From an uncultured candidate division Zixibacteria bacterium (GTDB taxonomy: Bacteria; Zixibacteria; MSB-5A5; SM1-73), in contig CAIVRH010000014.1 of the NCBI GenBank assembly GCA_903908285.1, positions 139,729 to 203,728 of the forward strand: 64,000 bases of DNA, read 5' to 3'. The notes beneath the pieces are model-generated. The model had not been told where the DNA came from and searched no databases. It saw nothing but the letters and a program-made list of their open reading frames with translations. A program made the position numbers and the translations under genes. Shown here piece after piece: positions 45,012 to 52,736 of this stretch (the stretch's first letter is position 1; every line of letters starts with the position of its first letter).

Positions 45012-46394
45012 ATGGACAAAGCCAGGATCTTAGTGGTCGACGATGAAGAGTCGATGTGCAAGTTCATGGAGATCATGCTCAAGAAAGAAGGCTATGCCGT
45101 CGCCACCAGCCAGGACGCTCATTCTGCCCTCCAGAGAATCAGGACCGAAAAGTATGATCTGGTGATCGCCGATCTGATGATGCCCGAAATGAGCGGACTG
45201 GAGCTTCTTTCTCAAGTAAAATCTTTGGATGAAGGCGTCGATTTCATCGTGATGACCGCCTTCGCCTCTGTCGATTCCGCCATCGAAGCATTGAAAAAAG
45301 GGGCTTTTGATTATATCACCAAACCCTTCAAGTTGGATGAGATAAAGATTGCGGTAAAAAAATCCCTGGAGCAGAAAAGCATCACTCGCGAAAATATCCT
45401 GTTGAAGAAGGAACTCCAGTCCGAGTATGATTTCAACCGCTTTATCGGCAATAGCCCGGAGATCGTCAAACTTAAGAAGATGGCAGAGAAGATCGCCAAA
45501 TCGGATTCAACCGTACTGATTGAAGGAGAGTCGGGCACCGGTAAGGAGTTGATTGCCCGAGCCATCCATTATCATAGCCAGAGGTCAGGCCAACCGTTTG
45601 TCACTATAAACTGCGCGGCCCTCCCGGAAAGTCTCTTGGAAAGCGAGTTGTTTGGACATGTGAAAGGTTCCTTTACCGGAGCTATCAAGGACAAGGATGG
45701 TCTGTTCAAGGTGGCGGACGGGGGAACTTTCTTCTTGGACGAAGTGGGAATGACCTCACCGGCTATTCAAGCGAAATTGCTGCGGGCACTGGAGGAGAAG
45801 GAGATCACTCCGGTGGGAGGTACTGTTCCCTTGAAAGTGGATGTCCGGCTGATCGCCGCTACCAATGCCGATCTGGAGCAAGAGGTAAAACAGGGGAATT
45901 TCAGAACCGATCTTTACTACCGGCTGCATGTCATCCCCATAACTCTCCCTCCCTTGCGCGAAAGAAGGGATGATATCAAACTCCTCTCCTACTATTTTGT
46001 CAAGATATACTGTCAGAAGATGCAACTAGAGGAGAAGGTCATTTCGGACGAGACCATGGAACGGCTGCTTTCTTTCAAATGGCCCGGTAATGTGAGAGAA
46101 TTGGAAAACGCGATCGAGCATGCGGTATTGTTGTCCCGGGGGAATCAGATCAACCTAACCGACCTGCCGAAAAAGATACAGGAAGACGAGAAAATCGATT
46201 TGGTTACCGAGGAACAACCGACTGCCCCTCCCTTGGAAACCATCGAAAAAGCCTATATCTTCTGGGTTTTGAGCCAGACTGGCTGGCAGAAAGGCAAAGC
46301 TGCCGCCATTTTGGGCATCGACAGCTCCACCTTGTACAGGAAGATAGAAAAGTATAAGCTAAAATCCCCTTCCTCTTCAGTCGGTGACATTTGA
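45012..46394 (+). CDS. Sigma-54-dependent response regulator (NtrC/PilR-like)
   Basis: A 460-residue enhancer-binding protein. Receiver residues 1-120 have D10/D11, phospho-acceptor D54 ('VIADLMMPEMSG') and K104. The AAA+ domain (about 143-380) has Walker A 'GESGTGKE' (172-179), the sigma-54 contact loop as GSFTGA (219-224; the usual form is GAFTGA), Walker B 'FFLDE' and 'RLIAATN' / 'FRTDLYYRLHVIPITLPPLR'. A Fis-type helix-turn-helix ends the protein ('GWQKGKAAAILGIDSSTLYR'). No histidine kinase is adjacent. A -24/-12 site lies 3.2 kb downstream before a pilin, suggesting it is the pilin activator. Confidence 0.95.
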   Translation: MDKARILVVDDEESMCKFMEIMLKKEGYAVATSQDAHSALQRIRTEKYDLVIADLMMPEMSGLELLSQVKSLDEGVDFIVMTAFASVDSAIEALKKGAFDYITKPFKLDEIKIAVKKSLEQKSITRENILLKKELQSEYDFNRFIGNSPEIVKLKKMAEKIAKSDSTVLIEGESGTGKELIARAIHYHSQRSGQPFVTINCAALPESLLESELFGHVKGSFTGAIKDKDGLFKVADGGTFFLDEVGMTSPAIQAKLLRALEEKEITPVGGTVPLKVDVRLIAATNADLEQEVKQGNFRTDLYYRLHVIPITLPPLRERRDDIKLLSYYFVKIYCQKMQLEEKVISDETMERLLSFKWPGNVRELENAIEHAVLLSRGNQINLTDLPKKIQEDEKIDLVTEEQPTAPPLETIEKAYIFWVLSQTGWQKGKAAAILGIDSSTLYRKIEKYKLKSPSSSVGDI

Positions 46395-46664
46395 TGGAGA
46401 AAACCTCAAAAGAAAATTAAGTATCCGGTTGCTGCCCGGCTGAGTGGGTTTTATTTTGTAGCTTATAAAATCTATTTGCTACACTTGCACCGGGAAGAAA
46501 TTTCAGTGAAAAAGTCTAAATCTTTGTTGTCACCCTATTTGCAACGCCTCAAGCGGTATCCCGTCAGAGGCGGGGATGGGGTTTAATAGTGCTCGGAGCT
46601 TCGACCGGATCAAGCGGGCTGGTCGGGCCATGAATCGAGCCTCTACAAACTTAACCTAAGCTTG

Positions 46665-48599
46665 ATGCCAGCTGACATGAGAGAAAATTTGAAACATGCA
46701 GTAGATTTACCATCCCAAGGCGGGGGTTTATTTAACATCGAAAATATCGTCGGGTTATTTGTGTTTGTTTCATTCCTCGCAGTTTACGTCAAGACATTAT
46801 GTCCTGCAGTCTTCTGGTGGGATTCCGGCGAGTTAATTGCCAACATTGCCGTTTTGGGCATTCCCCACCGTCCCGGCTTCCCGATCTATGTTCTGCTGGG
46901 AAAGTTTTTCTCGCTGCTTTCTGGGGGGAATTTTGCTTTCCGGGTGAACCTGCTTTCTGCTGTTTTTGCCTCCGCTTCACTGATCATCTTCTATAAAGTC
47001 TTTATCAAAGCAGCCTGTCTGTTTTTCCCGGGAATGGCTAAAAGGAAAGGATTGCTTTTATTCTCGGCTCTGTCTTTTGTTTTTATTTCCGGCTTCACCT
47101 TCACCTTCTGGATTCAAGCGGTGAGGGCGGAGGTATACTCGCTGAATATATGTTTTTTTTCCCTGCTTTTGCTGTTGGTCATGTTATATCTCAGGGACCG
47201 GAAGTTGAAGTGGATTTATCTATTCTTTTTTCTGTCGGGACTGGGTTTAGGCAACCATCATCTCAGTTTATTATCCTCCCTGCCAGCTTTACTGTTCTTG
47301 ATCGTCTTTGGGCAGCACGCTAATACTGCCGATTATTCCTCATCCGTTATTCATCATTCGTCATTGATCATAAATATTAGAAGATTACCCTGGTATTTTC
47401 TCTTTTTCCTGTTAGGCCTCAGTATCTACCTATACCTGCTGGTGCGTTCCATGTCTCATCCGGTTTTGGCCTGGGGAGAGACTAAATCCCTCTATTCCTC
47501 CGCCAGCAGCGTTTTTGCTTTTGACACCCTCAAGCATTTTGATTTCGGTTTTCTGGCGAATATCACTACCCGGTTATTCCAGATATTTTCATTTCTTTCC
47601 GATCAGATGACTCTCTTGTGCTTTGGCTTGGGTCTGGTGGGGCTATTTCTCCTCTTCAGGTACAACCGAAGGATGTTAATTTTTCTGGTTTTGTTGATCG
47701 CCGGTAACTTTGCGGTGGTGATCTTCATGACTACCGAGTTCATCCCCACCAATCCCGATTTGCATGGTTACCTGATATTCTCTGTCCTGGCATTTGCCTT
47801 GTGCGACGGCCTGGCAATTCTGTTGATATTAAACCATATTGGTCATTCCTTATCTGCCGTTCGTTATCCGCTGATGTTTCTGTTTGGCATACTTCCCCTG
47901 ATCCTCTTGCTAAGGAATTATCCTAAGGCCGATCTTTCCGGAAATCGCATAGCTTATGATTACGGGTGGAGTGTAATGGCAGGTCTTGATCCCGGTTCGG
48001 TCGTATTCTCGGACAATGTCAATTTGAATTTCATATTGAGGGAGCTCCAGTACGTTGAGAAGCTCAGACCCGATATAACCGTTATCGATCGGGGTCTCCT
48101 GGGTTTTGACTGGTATGTTGAACAAAAAAGAGCGGAGTTGAAAGATCTATTCTCCGGGCTTCCGGAAAACCTGACAGGGGAGCCGGCCTTCAGAAAGCTT
48201 TTGGAAAGATGCCTGGAGTCAGGCCGTCCGACCTATATGGAATTCACCGAGAGAGACTCCAGTCTGGTAAACCGGCTGTTACCCTCGGGATATGTCTTCA
48301 GAGTATCCCCGTTAAACATCGACCGGATCACCGACCAATATCTGACGCACCAAAATATATGGGATACCCATGGTCCCTTTCGGATGGAAAGCAGAGTATT
48401 TCAGAAGGACTGGGATGCTCAACGGGTGTTTGCCCTTTCCTTCTACCGGCTGGGTTTGTTCTACGAATGGAAGGGAATGTTCTCCATGGCATTGGATGAA
48501 TTCTACCGGGTTAGAAAAGTCGATCCGGAAAACGAGGAGCTTATCCAGAGAACCAAGCAGCTGGAGACAATGCAGGTAAAACTGGATTCGTTATCTTAG
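46665..48599 (+). CDS. DUF2723 family membrane glycosyltransferase-like protein with C-terminal TPR-like tail (copy 1)
   Basis: A 644-residue polytopic protein. The DUF2723 hallmark is 'KTLCPAVFWWDSGELIAN' followed by 'VLGIPHRPGFPIYVLLGKFF', giving the acidic loop of GT-C enzymes. About ten helices follow, then a soluble tail with 'SFYRLGLFYEWKGMFSMALD' TPR-like units. DUF2723 proteins are thought to be GT-C enzymes using polyprenyl-phosphate sugars. A stretch 'YSSSVIHHSSLIINI' (about residues 224-239) is encoded by a phrase repeat absent from the paralogue at 52737. Start choice: ATG 46665, with ATG 46677 possible. First gene of the pilin region. Confidence 0.82.
   Translation: MPADMRENLKHAVDLPSQGGGLFNIENIVGLFVFVSFLAVYVKTLCPAVFWWDSGELIANIAVLGIPHRPGFPIYVLLGKFFSLLSGGNFAFRVNLLSAVFASASLIIFYKVFIKAACLFFPGMAKRKGLLLFSALSFVFISGFTFTFWIQAVRAEVYSLNICFFSLLLLLVMLYLRDRKLKWIYLFFFLSGLGLGNHHLSLLSSLPALLFLIVFGQHANTADYSSSVIHHSSLIINIRRLPWYFLFFLLGLSIYLYLLVRSMSHPVLAWGETKSLYSSASSVFAFDTLKHFDFGFLANITTRLFQIFSFLSDQMTLLCFGLGLVGLFLLFRYNRRMLIFLVLLIAGNFAVVIFMTTEFIPTNPDLHGYLIFSVLAFALCDGLAILLILNHIGHSLSAVRYPLMFLFGILPLILLLRNYPKADLSGNRIAYDYGWSVMAGLDPGSVVFSDNVNLNFILRELQYVEKLRPDITVIDRGLLGFDWYVEQKRAELKDLFSGLPENLTGEPAFRKLLERCLESGRPTYMEFTERDSSLVNRLLPSGYVFRVSPLNIDRITDQYLTHQNIWDTHGPFRMESRVFQKDWDAQRVFALSFYRLGLFYEWKGMFSMALDEFYRVRKVDPENEELIQRTKQLETMQVKLDSLS
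47337..47370. repeat. Phrase repeat inside a coding sequence
   Basis: TTCCTCATCCGTTATTCATC plus ATTCGTCATTGATCA, the same word family as the intergenic repeats, is in frame within the DUF2723 gene and encodes a Ser/His/Ile-rich loop between two membrane helices. Confidence 0.7.
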
Positions 48600-48829
48600 A
48601 GTGCCATTACCTCTTAAGGATTGCCGTCTTTATCCTGTCCCCGAAATATGATATATCTATAATAAGCCGGTATATGCATTTTGCAAAATATCGGGGAAAA
48701 GGGAGGTGTTAAGCTAGGTGTATAAAAATCAATCAGTCCTTTACTGGTTGAATATTAACATCTTATCTTATCGATTTATGACTGCATAACTTTTGCTGTG
48801 TATATATGATGCGCATATAAAGGGAACAT

Positions 48830-49270
48830 ATGAAATCAGAGAAACCAAATACACAAAGAGGATTTACCCTGATCGAATTAATGATCGTTGTGGTCATCAT
48901 CTCCATCCTGGCTGCCATGGCTATACCTCGATTCCTGCGGGCTTCGGTGAAAGCTAAACAGAGCGAAGCCAAATTGAATTTGAAGCAGATCTATACCATG
49001 GAACACGCTTATCGTCAGGAAAAAGACTCTTACTTTCCCGGCGACGGAAGCACCGTGGTGGCTCAGCCCGGAGAAAATTTTGCTCCGATTGGTGTGGAGA
49101 TCATGTTCCCGGCCTACTACAGCTACTCCATTACCGGAAATGCCAGCAGCTTCACCGCCGTTGCCGGCACCAAAAGAGAAACCGGACTGGACGAAGATGC
49201 CACGATCGATGTATGGACCATAAATCAGAATGGGGTTCTCACTTGTACCATCGATGATTCCAAGGATTAA
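48830..49270 (+). CDS. Type IV pilin-like protein 1
   Basis: A 146-residue prepilin. Short basic leader ending in G, then 'FTLIELMIVVVIISILAAMA' with Glu at +5, the type III signal for prepilin peptidase. The helix continues as 'IPRFLRASVKAKQSEAKLNL' and 'IYTMEHAYRQEKDSYFPG', then a beta-rich head ends 'DVWTINQNGVLTCTIDDSKD'. Only one Cys lies in the head, so there is no C-terminal disulfide loop of the classical type. It is the most divergent of the functional-looking pilins here. AAAGGGAA precedes the ATG. Confidence 0.93.
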   Translation: MKSEKPNTQRGFTLIELMIVVVIISILAAMAIPRFLRASVKAKQSEAKLNLKQIYTMEHAYRQEKDSYFPGDGSTVVAQPGENFAPIGVEIMFPAYYSYSITGNASSFTAVAGTKRETGLDEDATIDVWTINQNGVLTCTIDDSKD

Positions 49271-49619
49271 ATGAAAAACTGAACTTCTGCGCTAATTTAG
49301 GGGATCAGCATAACCTTTAAAGACCGGACGGGAAGCGGGGATCAATTTCACAAGTTATGATGTGGAATTTATTCAAGGGGAGAGGAGGGACTCGGAATTC
49401 GGAGTTCCTTTTTAATTTTTGGCTGTTATGTTTTTTTGAACACCAATATATCTAATCTGACAAGATTGAGAAAAGAGATCGATTCCTGCTTTTTGCAATA
49501 AGAATAGCAGTATCCTTTAAGAATGCAGGTCAAGCCGAGGTATTTCAAAACTTGAACAGAAATATTATCGTGATTTATAACATGAGCTTAGGGTAACTTG
49601 AACCGGACGGAAAGCAAAA
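49271..49619. other. Upstream region of pilin 2
   Basis: About 350 bp without a gene, containing GGACGGGAAGCGGGG and later CCGGACGGAAAGC, a repeated motif that could be a regulator site upstream of the sigma-54 promoter. Enhancer-binding sites for the NtrC-like protein would be expected here, but no clear dyad was identified. Confidence 0.35.
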
Positions 49620-49635
49620 TGGCACGGCTTTTGCC
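49620..49635 (+). promoter_or_regulatory. Sigma-54 (-24/-12) promoter of the pilin array
   Basis: TGGCACG-gctt-TTGCC matches the consensus TGGCACG-N4-TTGCW at all but the final base, with exact GG/GC spacing of 10 bp. It lies about 70-80 bp upstream of the pilin 2 start and is in the correct orientation. No comparable site was seen before pilins 1, 3, 4, 5 or 6. Confidence 0.88.
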
Positions 49636-49713
49636 TTAGTAGCTTACGGAAAAAGATAACAAGCAGTGTAAGAAGTGAACAAATAACCTAAAACGAAGGA
49701 GGGGGTGAGAAAG

Positions 49714-50142
49714 ATGTTAAGTAAATTTCACAAGAGCCAGAAGGGCTTCACCTTGATCGAGTTGATGATCGTGGTGGTCATCATCGGAATCCTGGCAGCT
49801 TTGGCTATCCCGCGGTTCATGCGAGCCACCACCAAGTCCAAACAGTCCGAAGCCAAGCAGATATTGAAGCAGATATATGTGATGGAGCAGGCATATCGTC
49901 AGGAATATGATGCTTACTGGGGCAATGGCATCACCGCTTCAGCCGCCGCTCCAGCCACCATGGGCCGTATTGGGGTAGATATCGGCTCCACCGCTAGATA
50001 TACCTATAGCCTGGTAGCTGCTACCAACACCTTTACTGCTACCGCCAACTCGGGCGTGCTGGATGACGACGCTTCGCTTGACACCTGGACCATGAACGAA
50101 CAAGGAGTCTTGACTTGCACCGTTGATGATGTGACCAACTGA
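49714..50142 (+). CDS. Type IV pilin-like protein 2 (sigma-54 promoter-proximal)
   Basis: A 142-residue prepilin: 'MLSKFHKSQKG' leader, then 'FTLIELMIVVVIIGILAALA' and 'IPRFMRATTKSKQSEAKQIL'. An aromatic-rich helix end 'YVMEQAYRQEYDAYWGNG' leads to a Ser/Thr/Ala-rich head and 'DTWTMNEQGVLTCTVDDVTN'. ATG 49714 is chosen because AGGAGG (49697-49702) and the paralogues (all 'MLSKFH') support it; the GTG at 49705 sits on the Shine-Dalgarno. Directly downstream of the -24/-12 promoter, so probably the main expressed copy. Confidence 0.95.
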   Translation: MLSKFHKSQKGFTLIELMIVVVIIGILAALAIPRFMRATTKSKQSEAKQILKQIYVMEQAYRQEYDAYWGNGITASAAAPATMGRIGVDIGSTARYTYSLVAATNTFTATANSGVLDDDASLDTWTMNEQGVLTCTVDDVTN

Positions 50143-50163
50143 TGTAAGTACCTCACTAAAAGT

Positions 50164-50195
50164 GAAAGGGGACTCGGACTTATGAGTCCCCTTTC
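50164..50195 (+). terminator. Hairpin between pilins 2 and 3
   Basis: A perfect 12-bp stem (GAAAGGGGACTC, 50164-50175, with 50184-50195) and 8-nt loop, followed by only a weak T-rich tract. Likely a partial terminator or mRNA stabiliser: it would let pilin 2 be made in excess over downstream copies. Confidence 0.65.
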
Positions 50196-50299
50196 CTTCT
50201 CAAGATCGAATTCCCGTCCCTTACAATCTTCGTAGAGATTACACAGTATATAATTATACCACATGTTGGAATTTTATGCCACCCAGGAGGTAAAAGAAC

Positions 50300-50728
50300 A
50301 TGTTAAGCAAATTTCATCGAAGTCAGAAGGGATTCACCTTGATCGAGTTGATGATCGTGGTGGTCATCATCGGAATCTTGGCCGCCTTGGCTATTCCCCG
50401 GTTCATGCGAGCCACCACCAAGTCCAAACAGGCCGAAGCCAAGTCGATCTTGAAGCAGATATATGTCATGGAGCAGGCGTATCGTCAGGAGTATAATACT
50501 TATTGGGGCAATGGTATTTCCGCTTCAGCCGCCGCTCCAGCCACCATGGGCCGGATTGGGGTAGATATCGGCTCCACCGCTAGATATACCTATAGCCTGG
50601 TAGCTGCTACCAACACCTTTACCGCTACTGCCACCTCGGGCGTGCTGGATGACGATGCTTCGGCTGACACCTGGACCATGAACGAACAAGGAGTCTTGAC
50701 TTGCACCGTTGATGATGTGACCAACTAG
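50300..50728 (+). CDS. Type IV pilin-like protein 3
   Basis: A 142-residue prepilin, near-identical to pilin 2: leader 'MLSKFHRSQKG', 'FTLIELMIVVVIIGILAALA', head ending 'WTMNEQGVLTCTVDDVTN'. Long DNA stretches (for example the 60-odd bases from 50559) are unchanged from pilin 2, indicating recent duplication or gene conversion. A good AGGAGG lies 8 nt before ATG 50300. It follows the hairpin at 50164. Confidence 0.95.
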   Translation: MLSKFHRSQKGFTLIELMIVVVIIGILAALAIPRFMRATTKSKQAEAKSILKQIYVMEQAYRQEYNTYWGNGISASAAAPATMGRIGVDIGSTARYTYSLVAATNTFTATATSGVLDDDASADTWTMNEQGVLTCTVDDVTN

Positions 50729-50857
50729 ATGGTAAGACTTGCTACTTTATGGAAAAGAGCCTTTACTTTTAAGTCTCCTTTCCTGTTTGAGTCATGCACC
50801 ATACTCAAAGTAAAGAATTGAACAGCAAACCTTCAACTGCCAAGACATGAAAAATTG

Positions 50858-51295
50858 ATGTTAATTATATTTCATAGTAGTCAGAAGGGATTCACCTTGA
50901 TCGAGTTAATGATTGTGGTGACCATCATCGGAATCTTGGTGACCTTAGCTCTCCCTCTATTCGCCCGGACCACTACAAAGTCCAAACAGTCCGAAGCCAA
51001 ACAGATATTAAAACAGATCTACATCATGCAGCAAACATATCGGAGTGAGTACAATTTATACTGGGGCAATGGTATCAGTGCTTATGCCGCTACTGCAGCT
51101 TCTCGGATTGCCATGCGCCGGATTAATGTAGATATTGGATCCACCGCTCGATATACCTATCGTCTGGTGGCTGCTGCGAACACCTTTACTTGCACGGCTA
51201 CCTCCGGTATCCTGGATAATGATGTTACGGTGGATACCTGGACCATGAACCAACTAGGGGTTTTAACTTGCACCAGCAATGATGTGACCAATTGA
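50858..51295 (+). CDS. Type IV pilin-like protein 4 (weak translation start)
   Basis: About 145 residues, diverged from pilins 2, 3 and 5: 'FTLIELMIVVTIIGILVTLA', 'LPLFARTTTKSKQSEAKQIL', and a head with 'YWGNGISAYAATAASRIAMR' (a short insertion) and a terminal 'TWTMNQLGVLTCTSNDVTN'. The N-terminal leader is changed ('MLIIFHSSQKG') and the Shine-Dalgarno found before pilins 2, 3 and 5 is missing. The frame is intact. It could be a minor pilin, or a silent donor copy. A TTG at 50855 is an alternative start. Confidence 0.85.
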   Translation: MLIIFHSSQKGFTLIELMIVVTIIGILVTLALPLFARTTTKSKQSEAKQILKQIYIMQQTYRSEYNLYWGNGISAYAATAASRIAMRRINVDIGSTARYTYRLVAAANTFTCTATSGILDNDVTVDTWTMNQLGVLTCTSNDVTN

Positions 51296-51315
51296 TGTAA
51301 GTGCTTCACCAAAGC

Positions 51316-51347
51316 GAAAGGGAACTCGGACTTAAGAGTCCCCTTTC
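51316..51347 (+). terminator. Hairpin between pilins 4 and 5 (copy of the 50164 hairpin)
   Basis: Same structure as after pilin 2, but GAAAGGGAACTC pairs with GAGTCCCCTTTC with one A-C mismatch. The surrounding spacer is also homologous. Confidence 0.5.
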
Positions 51348-51452
51348 CATCTTAAGATCAAATTCCCGTCCATTACCATTTTCCTGTAGATAACATTGTA
51401 TACAATTAAAACCGCCTGTGGTAATTTTATGCCACCCAGGAGGTAAAAGAAC

Positions 51453-51881
51453 ATGTTAAGCAAATTTCATCGTAGCCGGGAGGGATTCACCTTGATCGAG
51501 CTGATGGTCGTGGTGGTCATCATCGGAATCTTGGCCGCCTTGGCTATTCCCCGGTTCATGCAAGCCACCACCAAAACCAAACAGGCAGAAGCCAAGTCGA
51601 TCTTGAAGCAGATATTTGTCATGGAGCAGGCATATCGTCAGGAGTATAATACTTATTGGGGTAATGGCGTTACCGCTTCAGCTGCTGCTCCCACCACTAT
51701 GGGTCGTATCGGGGTGGAAATCGGTTCTACCGCTCGATATACCTATAGCCTGGTAGCTGCCACCAGTGCCTTTACCGCTACTGCTACTTCCGGCATACTG
51801 GACGACGACGCAGCCGTGGATACTTGGACCATGAACGAACAAGGTGTTTTGACCTACATGTCAGATGATGTGACCAACTGA
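51453..51881 (+). CDS. Type IV pilin-like protein 5
   Basis: A 142-residue prepilin of the pilin 2/3 type: 'MLSKFHRSREG', 'FTLIELMVVVVIIGILAALA', 'IPRFMQATTKTKQAEAKSIL', head ending 'GVLTYMSDDVTN'. The single head Cys of its paralogues is replaced (LTC to LTY). Its upstream spacer repeats that of pilin 3, including CCACCCAGGAGGTAAAAGAA. Start spacing to pilin 3 is exactly 1153 bp, equal to the distance between the stops of pilins 2 and 4. Confidence 0.94.
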   Translation: MLSKFHRSREGFTLIELMVVVVIIGILAALAIPRFMQATTKTKQAEAKSILKQIFVMEQAYRQEYNTYWGNGVTASAAAPTTMGRIGVEIGSTARYTYSLVAATSAFTATATSGILDDDAAVDTWTMNEQGVLTYMSDDVTN

Positions 51882-52044
51882 TAAATCTGATCAGCTGATC
51901 ATGGAAAGGGAGCTTAAGATTTTAAAGTCCCACTCGATTATTCATAAGCTCGATTTCCCGTCCTCCTCTATCATATTAATAGCCAAGATCTATAGAATAA
52001 CCGAATTATATAACCTTAAAATCACAAAAGAGATTTAAGAAATT

Positions 52045-52473
52045 ATGTTCAGTCAATACAACCGCCGCCGGAAAGGTCCATCTTTGATCGAGTGGGCAGT
52101 CGTATTGGTAATCGTGGGCTTGTTAATTTCTTTGGCCATCCCGAGATTCGCCCGGCTGATCATCGAATCCAAACAGACTGAAGCTAAGATGCTTTTAAGG
52201 CAGGTCTATCTCATGGAGTTAGTGTATCAGCATGAGTACAACTCCTATTGGGGTAACGGCCTTAAAGCTTCCGCCGCTCTGCCAAATACTTTTGGTCGTT
52301 TAGGGTTTGATCTCATGCCCGGCGCCCGTTACACCTATTCAATTGCTCAAGGTGAAAGCACATTTTCCATCATTGCCACCTGTGGCATCTTGGATAACGA
52401 TGCGGTTGCAGATACCTGGACCATAAATCAGAATGGATTCCTAAATTGCACCAGTAACGATGCGTTCAAATAG
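52045..52473 (+). CDS. Type IV pilin-like protein 6 (degenerate processing site)
   Basis: A 142-residue homologue. The processing region reads 'RRRKG|PSLIEW': Gly -1 and Glu +5 are kept, but the +1 residue is Pro instead of Phe/Met. The hydrophobic helix is 'AVVLVIVGLLISLAIPRFAR', and the head is distinct ('GLKASAALPNTFGRLGFDLM', end 'TWTINQNGFLNCTSNDAFK'). Shine-Dalgarno is weak. It may be a minor pilin with altered processing, or a decaying copy. Last pilin of the array. Confidence 0.85.
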   Translation: MFSQYNRRRKGPSLIEWAVVLVIVGLLISLAIPRFARLIIESKQTEAKMLLRQVYLMELVYQHEYNSYWGNGLKASAALPNTFGRLGFDLMPGARYTYSIAQGESTFSIIATCGILDNDAVADTWTINQNGFLNCTSNDAFK

Positions 52474-52736
52474 AAGTTTAGAATCGGTATGTTGTCAAAA
52501 TGGTGGTGACGGGAAGAATTCATTTCTTTAGTTTTCACAGAAATTTTCTGCAGGATATGTGTTTCTCGAATTGAGGATATTAGTTCAGATTTACCCCATG
52601 GTTTTTTCCCTATCCACACTTTCAGAGATTCCTCCGCATAAAAGAACTCCACCACTCACCCACTGCTCACATTTGGATAAAACATCCGGGTAAAAGTCCA
52701 CCTAAATGTTTCGCCAAGTATACCGACCTCTATAAT

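Noticed and set aside
48670..48700. A GG...GC pair (GGTATATGCATTTTGC) upstream of pilin 1 as a second sigma-54 promoter.
   Set aside because: The GG-to-GC spacing is 12 bp rather than 10, so it does not fit the -24/-12 rule.
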